Origin: Lactarius indigo
Lineage: Eukaryota > Basidiomycota > Agaricomycetes > Russulales > Russulaceae
DNA length: 64,000 bases
NCBI GenBank assembly: GCA_025766275.1
Contig: JAFKAC010000139.1
Location: 61,827 to 125,826 of the forward strand
Reading direction: 5' to 3'
Shown here: positions 22,959 through 34,218 of the stretch, piece after piece
Position numbering within the stretch: the first letter of the stretch is position 1
Layout of the letters: every line of letters starts with the position of its first letter
Translations under genes and position numbers: made by a program
The notes under the pieces: generated by a model
Databases searched by the model: none
The model's input: the letters and a program-made list of their open reading frames with translations, nothing else
What the model was told of the DNA's origin: nothing

Positions 22959-25900
22959 ATGCCATCAGTGCCAGCGCCGACACCGCCACCACCTCCACCA
23001 CCAGTTCGCACAGATGCTCGACTCGAGATTGAGCCCGATGAACAATGGAAGGCCGACTTGCGCAAGCGTATCGAGCATAGCATGCACGGCATGGTCCAGG
23101 ATGCACAGACAACACGCGACGACATTCTCAACTCTCAGCCATCCGAAAGCGTTCGCGAAAGTGCCATGGCGCAATACGATAAGAGTATGAACGAAATCCG
23201 CATGTTAGCACAAGAGGCATTCACCCGCCAACTGCGCTCGGAGATGGCCGAGCGTAAATGGGCCCTCGATGTCGTCGACTCCAACTCACCAGACGTTGCT
23301 CGGCAGCAACAGTGGATCCTTGACAACATCCACAAGGCCGAAGAACAACGCACGCCTTTCGTTCCTGAAGATGGCGCCCGCCGCCCCGCTGGTGTCCTTT
23401 CCAGTAGTCCTCAGCAGCACGGCGACGGTGAGCGAGTCTCCGATGGAAGCTTCGAAAACCACTTTGAAGACGGTTTCGGAAGCGCCGGGTCAGAGGGCGA
23501 GGATGGTGCATCAGATGGGTTGGCGGAAAGTGAGGAAGAGGAGGAGGAGGAGGAAGAGGAGGAGAATGACGATGATGATGATGATGACGAAGAGGAGGTC
23601 CACGAAGGAGATGACTCTAAACCCCGGCAATCGCGCTTACCATCGCGTCCGAGTGCTGTTTCGGTTCATCCTCTCCAGTCAAAGTCCCCCGTCTCTCGAA
23701 GGGGTCCCCCTTCGCGCCAGCGACATCCATCTAATAACCAGCCTCCAGAATATCACGATGAAGAGGCAGATGACTCACACGGTCAGCCTCTGCGGCGGCA
23801 AGGTAGTCAACCATACGTTTCCAGTGGAACTCCTGCCCGCCGTCCAAGTTCGGGCTCTCAGGGTCCCTATTGGCGCCACCCTCCTCCTCCTCGCACAACG
23901 GAACCTTCTGGTATTTCCCGTACCCTCGCCCATGCCAACGGACAGACGTACAGCACAAGCCCCATCCAGTTCCCGCGCCGCGGCAGTGTCAATAGTACTG
24001 GCTCAGCCGGTAGCAGCGCGGGGCTTCATCGCGCTAGTTCTTTGAACATGAACACCGATCAGTATCGAAGTGGCAGTATTGCCCCACACGCTCCCGGCGG
24101 TACCGATCGTCCCCAGGCGCAGAATCGCGATCGTATCATGGGTATCCCTCCCCGTGAGCGGCAGACCTCTGCCTCGGCCAGTCCACATGACAAGCCCAGC
24201 CCACCGAGCTATCCCATAGCACCACGGCCGATTCCCGGTCAGCGCCCTCCCTCTCTCGACGACGCGATACGCTTCCCGACGTCCGCGAGCCCAAGTTCGC
24301 GGGCCATATTTGGCCCCCAACGCTCGCCCGAGGACGTGAGGCAGGGCATCGCGATCCCACGTGGTCCCACGACTCCCGACGAGGGTCCTCGTGGGGCTTC
24401 ATGGAGCTCAAGCCTCCAATCGCGCCGCTCCTTTGGCGACTTCGGCGCGCACCGGCGTCACAACAGCAAGGGCGATTCGCGGCTACCTCCGGTCGATGGC
24501 GATTATTCGGATGCATCGGACGATGTCGTCGGTCAGCTTGACGATCGGCATAGCGTATACAGTGCACGCAGCGTACGAAGCATGCGTAGTATGCGGAGTA
24601 TGGAGCTCGAACAACTTGCGATACGCAGAGAAGCAGAGGCGCGCCGTAAGGAGGAGGAAGCGACCCGCAAAGAGGAGGAGGCAACTAAGAAGGAGGAGGA
24701 GGCGCACCGTCTCGAAGAGAAAGCGAGACAGTCTTTGGAGGAGGCTGAGCGTCTTGAGAAGGGTGCACGCCAGGCGGAAGCTTCTGCCAAGCTGCGCGAG
24801 GCGGCTGCTCAGAAGAAGGAAGCCGAAGCCAAGCTTAAGGAGGCGGAAGCCAAAAAACGCGAGGCGGAAGCTCAGAAGCGAGAGGCCCAGGCTCAGCACA
24901 AGGAGGAGGAAGCGCGGCTGAGGGAGGTGGCTGCCCGGCGGAAAGAGGAGCAGGCCCGGCGGAAGGAAGAAGAAGCCTTGCGGAAGGAGGAGGACGCACG
25001 GAAACGAGAAGAGGAAGTCAGGCGGATAGAGGACGAGGCGCGCAAGCGGGAGGATGATGCCAGACGGAGGGAGGAGGACGCTCGGAAGCGGGAAAGGATG
25101 GCCCGGAAGATGGAAGAAGACGCGCGTCGCTTCGAGGACGAAGCGAGGAAGATGGAAGAAGAGGTAAGACGCAAGGAAGAGGAGGCCAGGCGCAGGAAGG
25201 AGGAGGCCAGGCGGTTCGAAGAAGATTTTGAGCGGAAGAGGCGGGAGATAGAACAGAAGGAGGCCGAATTGAAGAAACGTGAGGACGAGCTCGAGCTCCT
25301 GGAAGGCGCGGCCCGTCGCGCTCAAGAAGAAGCAGCACGCCAAGCTGAAGAGACCGCCAGAATCCAAGCCGAGGCCGAGACTGCCCGACTTCAAGCCGAA
25401 GAACTTGCCCGTCAAGTCGAGGAGGCTGCCCGACTTCAGGCCGAGGAGGCTACCCAACTTCAAGCTGAGGAAGCTGCTCGTCAAGCCGAAGAGGTTTCTA
25501 GGCTAGATCGTGTTGTCGAAGAGTCTACCCGACAGACCCTGGAGCCCGAGAATGCTGCACCCGAACAGGAGAAGCAGACGAAGGGGCAAGGTAAGAAGGC
25601 CAAGGGACAATCGAAGCGGCAGAAGGAGAAAGCACTCGAGGAGCAGCGGCAAAAGGAGCTAGAGAAACAGCGCCTTGAAGAGGAGAAGCAACTCGAAGAA
25701 GAAAGGCTGAGGCAAGAACGAGAGAAACAGATCCGCCTCGACGAGGAGCTGAGCCGCCAGGAACAGGAGCGCCTTGTTCGCGAGGCCATTCTCGAACAAG
25801 AACGTCTTCACCTCGAAGCTCAGGAGCAGGAGGCCAACAGACTTCGTGAGGAGCAACTGCGTGCTGCAGAAGAGGAACAGTTCAGACATCTCGAGGAGCA

Positions 25901-26801
25901 GCGGCGCAAGATCGCTGAGCAGGGTCGTCAGCGCGACGAGCAACTCCGCAATGAGCAGTTTCGCCAGCAGCAACAGCGCATCAAGGAAGAACAACAAAAG
26001 GAGTTTGAGCGCAGGGAGGCCCAGTATTATCAGCGTACGCTGGAGCGAGAGCGTCAGAACAGCATGGGCGCGACATTCGACTCGTGGCCACCGCATCGTC
26101 CCAATTCTACGACTGGTTCTGCAGGCGATCGCAGCAGCGCATCCTCTACTTTTAGTGCCTCCGCAAGCTCGACGTGGTCAAGTCGCCCGCCTTCCATGGG
26201 CAGTTCACATACGACCAGTTCTTCTTTCACGTCATCGTCGATTCCTTTCTCCACCACGCCAAAACCATCGCCACCGAACACCAAACCGGGTGCTCCCGGA
26301 ACGTCTCCTTACGCGGCCAAGTTTGACGAAGCCGAGTGGGCGCGGCGAGCGGAAGAGCGCGCCAGGCAACAGCAAGAGCAGTTCAAGCGGGAGCAAGAGC
26401 GATTGGAGAGCGAACGTCAGGCAAAGTCCTCAAAGATGCTCTCTCGAGATGAGCTCATCAGACTATACGAGAACCACGATAATAAGTGGAGGCAGCTTAA
26501 GGACAGCGACAACCTTGGGTGGAACAGCTTCGCGTGGCCCGTGTTCAGGCGTCCATCCGAGCCGGAGGAGATGACGACCTCAGCGATAGGCGCATATGTG
26601 CTATCCAAGTACGCACCCGATGCCAACACGAAAAGCTCCAAGGATCGGGTCAAAGATCATATAAAGCGGTGGCATCCCGACAAGTTTGAGACACGCATAC
26701 TTCCCAGGGTCGCGGAAGAGGACCGAGAGAAGGTGAAGGCGGGCGCGGGGGTCGTCGTGCGGGGATTGAACGAGCTCTTGAACAGAAACTATGACGACTA
26801 A
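22959..26801 (+). CDS. Large coiled-coil protein with C-terminal J-like domain
   Basis: One intronless frame of 1280 residues. Order: an N-terminal region with a proline run; an acidic block of Glu and Asp (about 190-212); a Ser/Pro-rich disordered region containing GISRTLAHA (about 320); a long charged helix (about 550-1040) built of seven-residue repeats such as EEARRKE, which could be a coiled coil or single alpha-helix; a low-complexity Ser/Thr stretch; and a C-terminal segment with IKRWHPDKF (HPD near residue 1239). That segment resembles the partial J-domain seen in NFKBIL1-type proteins. HPD motifs of J proteins stimulate Hsp70; whether this one does is unknown. The repeats give long antisense shadow frames that are not genes. 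Confidence 0.75.
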   Translation: MPSVPAPTPPPPPPPVRTDARLEIEPDEQWKADLRKRIEHSMHGMVQDAQTTRDDILNSQPSESVRESAMAQYDKSMNEIRMLAQEAFTRQLRSEMAERKWALDVVDSNSPDVARQQQWILDNIHKAEEQRTPFVPEDGARRPAGVLSSSPQQHGDGERVSDGSFENHFEDGFGSAGSEGEDGASDGLAESEEEEEEEEEEENDDDDDDDEEEVHEGDDSKPRQSRLPSRPSAVSVHPLQSKSPVSRRGPPSRQRHPSNNQPPEYHDEEADDSHGQPLRRQGSQPYVSSGTPARRPSSGSQGPYWRHPPPPRTTEPSGISRTLAHANGQTYSTSPIQFPRRGSVNSTGSAGSSAGLHRASSLNMNTDQYRSGSIAPHAPGGTDRPQAQNRDRIMGIPPRERQTSASASPHDKPSPPSYPIAPRPIPGQRPPSLDDAIRFPTSASPSSRAIFGPQRSPEDVRQGIAIPRGPTTPDEGPRGASWSSSLQSRRSFGDFGAHRRHNSKGDSRLPPVDGDYSDASDDVVGQLDDRHSVYSARSVRSMRSMRSMELEQLAIRREAEARRKEEEATRKEEEATKKEEEAHRLEEKARQSLEEAERLEKGARQAEASAKLREAAAQKKEAEAKLKEAEAKKREAEAQKREAQAQHKEEEARLREVAARRKEEQARRKEEEALRKEEDARKREEEVRRIEDEARKREDDARRREEDARKRERMARKMEEDARRFEDEARKMEEEVRRKEEEARRRKEEARRFEEDFERKRREIEQKEAELKKREDELELLEGAARRAQEEAARQAEETARIQAEAETARLQAEELARQVEEAARLQAEEATQLQAEEAARQAEEVSRLDRVVEESTRQTLEPENAAPEQEKQTKGQGKKAKGQSKRQKEKALEEQRQKELEKQRLEEEKQLEEERLRQEREKQIRLDEELSRQEQERLVREAILEQERLHLEAQEQEANRLREEQLRAAEEEQFRHLEEQRRKIAEQGRQRDEQLRNEQFRQQQQRIKEEQQKEFERREAQYYQRTLERERQNSMGATFDSWPPHRPNSTTGSAGDRSSASSTFSASASSTWSSRPPSMGSSHTTSSSFTSSSIPFSTTPKPSPPNTKPGAPGTSPYAAKFDEAEWARRAEERARQQQEQFKREQERLESERQAKSSKMLSRDELIRLYENHDNKWRQLKDSDNLGWNSFAWPVFRRPSEPEEMTTSAIGAYVLSKYAPDANTKSSKDRVKDHIKRWHPDKFETRILPRVAEEDREKVKAGAGVVVRGLNELLNRNYDD

Positions 26802-28863
26802 CCGGAGTGAGTGAGCCGCTTGCTCTATCTTGGACGTAGACAATAATTCTTCCTCCCCCTGCAGTTATATGCACCATCTTTCAGCAAACAACTAAATGTA
26901 CCACGATACCCCACTCATCATGCATCTGTACGATTACCATCCTCTACTAACAATATTACATGTGTTGCTGTTCTTGCTTGTTACGATTTGTTTGACCTTT
27001 GTGTCATGTGTTATCATGTGTCATGCGGGATTGAGCTAGACGTATAAACATGCTACTTTCATGCTACCAACTGTGCAAAATGGTTAATGTGAGGGTGGCT
27101 CGACGCACATCGCCGACGCTTGTCTGATGCTTGGTAGCATCCACCACGACGGCTTCAGCTTGAAGCAAAGTTTTGTCCGCGAAGAAAGGGGATAACATCA
27201 GCCTCAAGAACTAGGATGCATGGACCAGGATATGCAAGGACCGAGCGTGGAACAAGCCCGATCCTGCTGAGTGTTGTTCCGAAGACGAGAAGCCCGCCAG
27301 TGCAGATCCACCCGACTCACTCGGAAATGACCGTGTCCACATTCAAACTCAGCGAGCAATCGTCATCCGGTCTCTCCTCCAATCAAGCCTTCTTGCTGCA
27401 ATACTCAGTCTCCCGTGTGCCTCGGGGCCAATCCCGCACGCTCATCTTCAGAAGGGTCCCAATCTGCGATTCCCCACAAGGTATTCAACCTAATATTCAA
27501 GGTTGGTGGCCATCCGGACCAATGAGTCTTCGAACCAAGCGGAAGAACCCAAGTGCACCTTGTCCGGCGGCGGAGGTCCACAACTTCGAAGGAAGTAATC
27601 GTCAAACCGTTTCCAATGAAACGGTACCTGTCGATGATCTGAGGGCTACTGTCCAGCCCCGTTGCTCTCGCACCCGACCGATGATGCGTCGGTGTTGCGG
27701 CGTGCGACTCCGAAATTGCTTCGCCACTTGTGACGGCACTGCAGCCCAGTAACCAGCTAGTGAGACGCCCCCAACTTCTAGCGCGCCGCTTTCAATTTAC
27801 CGACCCCCAGCTTGAAATACCCCGATCTCGGAAATTCTTCTCCCCCTTATTTTTTTAGGGATCCCCCAACTCGGGCATCTGTGCATACCCATTCATCAAA
27901 TAGAGTTCCCCCTGCACGAATCGTCGTCTATCTGGGGCCGGTCCATGACCACTGTGGGAATGTCGTGCGCTGATCCAGTTGTCCGTGCGTGCACTGACGC
28001 CTTGAAACGGGGATCCTGCGGAAGAAAGAACAACAGGATGAAGGTGATGGTTTAATTTTGCCTGCGCCACTCGCAACGGTAAGCTCTGGACTTCCATGAC
28101 TTTGTTGCTTTGTATTTTTTGTTGCATCGTCAGGCAACCCCCACATGCGACACCGACGCTATTGGACAGCCCTCACACAGTGACTTACTCAAGTAAGTTA
28201 CTCGTACAGCTGGCCCTGCCTGACGTACAGCGAACTCGTTCCTCGACTTGCGTAAACTCATGACCCTGATCTTCTTGGCGTGAGAACTTCATTTCTATTC
28301 TGTTCTAACTGAACGACGCACACAAGCTGTTCTGGCGCTCTGTGGAGGATTGGTGTACGAGTAGAGGCAGTGAGTTGTGTACCTGACGTCGACACACTTT
28401 CTCGACAGGTACCGTGTACACTAAATGTTGTGCTCTAGACACTGAATGGTAGATCATCAGTGTGCACCGTCCCTGGTGGATCCCTGCGAGAGCAGACGTC
28501 AGTGAGGCATGGGAATCTACACGAGCTCATGCCCACGTCGCGCACCTGTCCAGAAAAACAAAAACAAAAACAAAAAAAAATGGGGGAGAGCGCTCTCATG
28601 GGTCGTCCCTGCACGGGATTACCATTATGTTACGGGATGTAAGCACCCTCCACGGAACACGGAGCACAGTTGAACGCCGGGAAGACCGAGCGCCAAACCA
28701 AGCGCCTGAGCGATACTTTTTTCTTCTATTTTCTTTTTCTTGTCCGTTCATCGCCCACTGCGCATTGTGCGCAGCGCTTGTTGAGTCCCAACATGGAATG
28801 TTGGTACTGCAATCCGATATGTAATCCAATGCACATCTACACGAGACCACGATTGGCCACACT

Positions 28864-29045
28864 ATGGCCACTAGGTACTGCACCACGTACTTCATGCAGC
28901 ACATGCAACACATCATACCATATGTAGCTATGTCTTGATGGCGTACTAGCCCCTCTCCCACCTATGGCCACTACCTACTGTATCCACGTACTGCATGCAC
29001 ATGCAAAACACATGCCGGCTACATCATGATGGCCGAACGCGCGCA
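28864..29045. repeat. Imperfect 100-bp tandem repeat, two copies
   Basis: Both copies begin atggccacta (28864 and 28964) and share blocks ccacgtact, catgca, cacatgcaa and a final gatgg in the same order, with several substitutions and small gaps. Function unknown. Confidence 0.55.
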
Positions 29046-32000
29046 CCCAGTCCTTCCCACGCTGCGGAACGTAACTTTAATCCATGTGCTACTCTATGTC
29101 CGCCCGCGGCCTATTCAGGACACCGAAAGCGTTCCTCCCCTCTTCACCCATCGTGCTCGCAAATAAGTACCTGATTCGGTGACCTTCGGGCCCGACCTGG
29201 TCCCGGCGCCGACGTGTGTACTGACAGTGTTGACGTGTGGTGCCTCAGATAACACCTCAACGACTGAATATGCCAACAGCGGTATACACGTGACACGTCT
29301 GCGCCATCCCAGAGAAAACACTTGGCGCCTTCTGGGCGCTAGCGGTCGGTGATTGGACCTATTCCCCCAGTTCATACTTTCTAAATAAAATATATGGCAC
29401 TGTACCCTAATATGCTAAGGTTACTCACACCTTCTTCGGCGGTTAAATCGCGCCCGAGTATCGTGGTTCTATGGCACCACAGCGCGCGATTGGCTGGCCG
29501 CAAGGTGGTGGCACTGTATACGGTGAACGGCGGCCGTGAGTTCGTCACGAAGAGTTCGCGGCGCAGCAGGCCACGAAGCGCCACTGGTCCTGGTCCGTGC
29601 GTACGCATGGTACGGCATCATTCATTGATGCCCCAGACTCCTTACTGTAAGTTAAGCGCATGCCCATGGAGATTAGAGGGCCTTCTTCAGGGAGATCACG
29701 CTCAGCTCTAGGTCAGGAACTTCCAGGGTATTTCCGGGTGTGATAGTTTAAACTGCGGGCGGAAAGGTAAGCGGGGGAAAGAGAGGGCGACCAAGGCTTA
29801 CCACGACGGCCTCACCGCCCCGCATCCCGGCCAGGTGCCAGAGTGCCCCGGCTCAGGCCGAGGACAAGTCATGCATTGTGGCACATTTGTGGCATGCAAT
29901 GTAGTCGTTCCAGGAAACGAGAAAGCATCTGTATCGGACGTGGAGATTGGAAAGTTGCGAACGTGAAAAACGGAACGAAGGAAAAAAAGACTCAGGGCAG
30001 AGAATCAGGAGAAATATGGGTGGGAAAGGCATTCAGCAAAGTGGTAGTATTGGCTTCCAAAGATAGTCGCGCTGTCCAAGGCCTGTCGTCACTGCCCCCT
30101 CAGGCCAGGTCCAGAGCGAACTACCTTCAACGAGATAGCACACACCCGACAGACGTTCTCGGTACCTGAATTACCTACTGGCCCCGTCGACGAGCTTCTA
30201 CACTGATGAGGTCTGTCGGCGGCGGCCGAGGCACTACGGTCCCATCATTCTGATCCAGGGGACTCAATTCATGATCGTCGATTGGAACTGCGTTTGTGAC
30301 GGATAGACCTGTGATCCCAAAAGATGCAACTCCGCCATGCGGGCTGGGATTGCGAGTCAGGGCACGTTGAGGACTTTCACGTGGCACAAACGCAAGACTA
30401 TCACTCCTCTACTCGCGTGGTGCCAGATGCAAATGGGGGGAAGGAGGAGGAAGAGGATTCCGTTCTTGGCGTTGTTCCACGCCACGCACCGAATTCGACA
30501 GGACGATCCGCGCAATCTGCAGCGAGCGCCGGACTGTAGTAGGGCGCGGAGATCGCGAAGATGAGAAAGAAGCACGGACCCGTATACGCCGGAAGCGGCG
30601 CAACTAGTGCACGTGAAAAAGAAAGAAATAAGAAAGGAAAGAAGGAAGGAAGAAGAGAAAAGAGGACCCGCAGAATCAGAGCGGGCACATGAAGGAACGG
30701 GTGCGGAAACAGCAGACGGCAAACGAGCAGACGACCCCAGAAAGAGCAAGAACTCAACCGAGCAGAACTGTAGTAGAATGGAATCGTGCAAGGTAGAAGT
30801 TGTGAGAACCGATGCACCGGAGCGCTCGCGATGTACCCCGCGGGTCGAGCAGTGTGCCAGTGCTCGTGCTTCGAAGATGCGCCTTCCAGGCACAGCCCAA
30901 GGGTCGACAGTCCACGAGACCATCTTCGCCTGCTCCATTTCTTCTCTGAGCCCACTGATGTCTCGTGATCATTGACGTGGCGCGAGACCTGTCTTACACG
31001 CAAACTGATTCGCCAGGGGGTCCATCTTCGCCTACAACCGCACTGAGGACGCCATCACTGCCAACCGTGCCGCGATTTCCAGGCGGAAGGCACCACCACA
31101 TTGCCTTGTCCGGATCTGCGGAGAGGCTCGATGTGCAGTATAAACAGCAGCCATCATTCTGATATGTCGTGTTGACCCCTTTGCGGTGCCAGAGTGGTTG
31201 AGACTTTGTTCGTGGCATAAAGCCGGATACTAACGCACTGGTCGCACGTCAGAGCCCGCGTGGCGTGTGTGGGTCCCTCCATTCTACTGCCATCAACAAC
31301 TCACACGCCTACTTTGAGTACTGAGATCTTTTGGCGATACACACTCCAGATACAGCATAAACGCACTCATGAGCAGAGTCAGCGCGTGACGTCAGCCAGA
31401 ACGTGGTCCAATTCGACCAGTACGCTGGATAACTATCCTCGGGGTATGCCGCACCGGAAGTCGCACTTAGACGGAGATGATATCAGCTTTCCGAAGACGA
31501 AGCGGGAAGAAGTGTAAAGGAATGGGGAGAGGTCATCACAACGTGCAAGTAATCTTTGAGGAAGCTCTCATTTGCGGGTAGTTTATGCCGGTAATGGGAA
31601 TTACGCGCTCTCAGGGTGGAGTGTAGGAACAGCGATTCCTACGGGGTAACCCCATGCGTGCATGCGGCGATAACGTAGGACTTGCCCATAATGGTAGAGA
31701 TTAGAGAATACTGTAGCGACATGGGCGTGAATCGGAACCTTTGGGGTTGTCAACCTTACTCGTTACTTTGAGACAGTCGTGGAATCTGTGGTCAGGAACT
31801 CATCAATAGGGGCCTGTATCTACATCCCTTTGGCCGATAAGGGTTAATGAGGGTGAATAACATTGAGAAAGAGAAGAATCAGCGAGGGGACGCGGGAGAA
31901 CCAGACAGCAAGCGGAGACGACGAGGTTCGGAAGCGGTGGGGGTTGGAAGAAGAAGTCCTAGAAGGGACTTGATCCCAACACAGGCAGAATAGTAAGTCA

Positions 32001-32525
32001 GTCACAGCGCGGCGTGCAACACCAACGACGATTTAGGGTCCGGTTTGCACGCAGCGCGGTGCAGGTTTTTCAGGAATCATACGGGGGAGGAAATGCCGTC
32101 GATAGTGCCGAGAGGGGGTTCGCGAAGCCGTTGGACCGAGAGACCAAGAAGGGAGGAGAAAAGGTGGCGGGACCGGTCTCAGTGGAAGAAGAGTAAGATG
32201 CGCCGAATTTGCGGGAGAAGAACGTTCTTGCTTGTGTGTAGCAAAAAGTAAGAGGGAAGCGTTTTAATAAGTGTTGCAAAAAGTGAATGGGAGCAGGATA
32301 AGGACATTTTGAAACCGAGAGAGAGTATGATATTACATGGACGGTGATGAGGGGAGCGGCGGACACAAGATTTGATCTCACCTCATAATTTTTTTGGGCG
32401 GGAGCGTGTCTCGCTTATGACCACGATGCAAACCTGAACATTGGCGGCGGGCGGAGATTGGTTGGAAGAAGGGTATCGTTTACGTGTGAGAAGCCCGTTA
32501 GATAAGCGATATGTTGACCGCCTCG

Positions 32526-32533
32526 TTATATAC
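32526..32533 (+). promoter_or_regulatory. Possible TATA box
   Basis: TATA-like ttatataca about 80 bp upstream of the ATG at 32613, in a plausible position for that gene. Confidence 0.35.
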
Positions 32534-32612
32534 ACTCGTCCCTCGACCATGAAGTGCTCGCTCTCACCCTTTCCGCTCTCTGACTCGACTCGACTTAACC
32601 CCCGACGCCTCC

Positions 32613-34218
32613 ATGGCTTCTTTTCCAACGCTTCCCCTCGTGGACGCGTCACGAGACTCTCGTATTCACGACTGGATCGCTGAACAATACTCCTTCGCTC
32701 TCTCAGAGTTTGAGGATGACCACCTCTGGCGCGACGACCCTCCCTCTCTTCGCGAGTCGAAGCTCCTCCCAGATGATTTTGATCTCATAGTCCGTTCGCC
32801 CCCTCCAGCACAAAGTGACAGCGACCGTGAAACCTTGTCTACTCTTTTCTATGACTCTCCTTTGCTGCCCTCTCCTCTCCCGTCGTTATCCCGTCCGCCG
32901 TCGCACCAACCTACACAAGAGGGCCACACTGACCTTGAAGACGCGTTTGAAGGTCTTCTTCGTGAGATGAACTCGTGGCGTTCCACCCCTGCTAGTCAGT
33001 CATCGCTTACTCTCACACTTTCCAACCGCAATAAGGTAAATTTCGTATTTTTTTTTTTTTCATTTCCCTTCTTTGGTTGACGCGTATCACACAGGCGCTT
33101 CCGGCTACACCTTCTCCACCTCCGACACCCTCTTTGGAGGACTTCCCTTCCCCACCGCCTACTGCCCCGTCCTCACCGTCTTCTTCCACATTCCCCGTCA
33201 CACCGACCTCTTCTTTCCGGCCCCTTCATCGGCGCTCGAAACCTTTGGACCCCTTCCCCACCTCTGAGTCTGATTCAGAGGCCACGCTCACCTCCTCAGC
33301 CTCTTACGCGTCTTTACGCTCTCGTGTGAACCGTTACCCTTCAATCTCTACCACCCTTTCCACTGCCGACTCTTCATTCACCCCTTCCGTCAGGCACGCC
33401 ATCTATGTCTCGACATCAAAGACTTCTCCGCCTCCTTCACCTACTACTCCTACCCCCACTGATCGCACACCACCTCCCTCGAGTGTATCCTCAATACCTC
33501 TACCAGATCCTACTCCTTTCGCAGCTTCGACGGATGGGCTTCTCAAGGTTTATCCTTCGGGGTTGGCAGGTGGGGAGGCATCGCGGTGGAGCGTCGCGTC
33601 GACGTCACGTCGATCGCCCACTCCAACGCCGAGTTCTATGCCAATTCTTCCATCATTCGTCCGCCCCTCACCCAAACCCAAGCGGGAGCTTCTATCAATC
33701 CGCACTCGACTGCTCAGCACTTTCGGGCTGCGACCTCGCAGCACTGTACCGGCATCTCCAACGAAAGGAACACCCTCGCGTCGTAACTCTCACCGGGCGT
33801 CTTGGGGTAGTACGACGTCACGTCGGCGACGCGTAGATAGTAGCGTTACCCTAAACGCTATCCGGGGTGAGAAGCGGCTTATCGTGAGTGGATTGGAAGA
33901 GGGAAATCTCGATGCAGAGCTTGCCGTCAAGCGATGGTGCGAGGTGAGATTGAAAGGCGTACCTGCACCGACGGAATGCTAACTCTCCATGATTATTAGT
34001 CATTCGGCGAGATCCGACGCATCTCTCGCAAAGACGGAGCCTTGCACGTATCATGGAAGAAAGCGTCTGTGGCAGATACCGTAAGTTGTGTCGATTCTGA
34101 TTCGTGGCGTGTGTTGACAGCGGAGCGGACATAGGTCTGCCGTCTTGAGGCACGCGTGTTTATCAAGGGTGTTGGAAGTGTTGCGCTTTCTTGGATCGCT
34201 GAACCTAGGCTCTTCTAA
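32613..34218 (+). CDS. Ser/Pro-rich protein with RRM-like C-terminus
   Basis: Four exons (32613-33035, 33095-33943, 34000-34080, 34135-34218) join in frame to 478 residues. Introns have good gtaaat, gtgaga and gtaagt donors. The first 370 residues are rich in Ser, Pro and Thr and probably disordered. The last 90 residues resemble an RNA-recognition fold: a first strand RLIVSGLE, a helix ELAVKRWCESFGEI, a strand GALHVSWKK, and a last strand region RVFIKGVGSVALSWI. Classical RNP aromatic residues are not obvious, so RNA binding is only inferred. The stop lies in the short fourth exon. I cannot name the family. Confidence 0.7.

Larger units (their letters stand above)
26802..32612. other. Gene-poor 5.8 kb region
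   Basis: No gene with recognisable motifs. The largest ORFs are 178 codons at 27216-27752 (+) and overlapping 193-200 codon minus-strand frames at 30357-31003; the latter overlap each other in two frames with low-complexity composition, as expected from chance in biased sequence. A purine-rich stretch lies at about 31860-32180. One imperfect tandem repeat is listed separately. No transposon protein was recognised. Confidence 0.45.

Noticed and set aside
24483..25484. 333-codon minus-strand ORF
   Set aside because: It is the antisense shadow of the Glu/Arg/Lys repeats of the large coiled-coil gene; its Leu/Phe-rich composition follows from the repeat.
27216..27752. 178-codon plus-strand ORF as a gene
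   Set aside because: No recognisable domain, no supporting neighbours or splice signals; composition looks like intergenic sequence.
30357..31003. Two overlapping minus-strand ORFs of about 195 codons
   Set aside because: They occupy two frames of the same low-complexity stretch, have no splice or domain support, and are typical chance frames.
31182..31260. tRNA-like start (gcggtgccagagtggttgaga)
   Set aside because: Resembles a D-arm but no anticodon arm, T-arm or acceptor stem follows.
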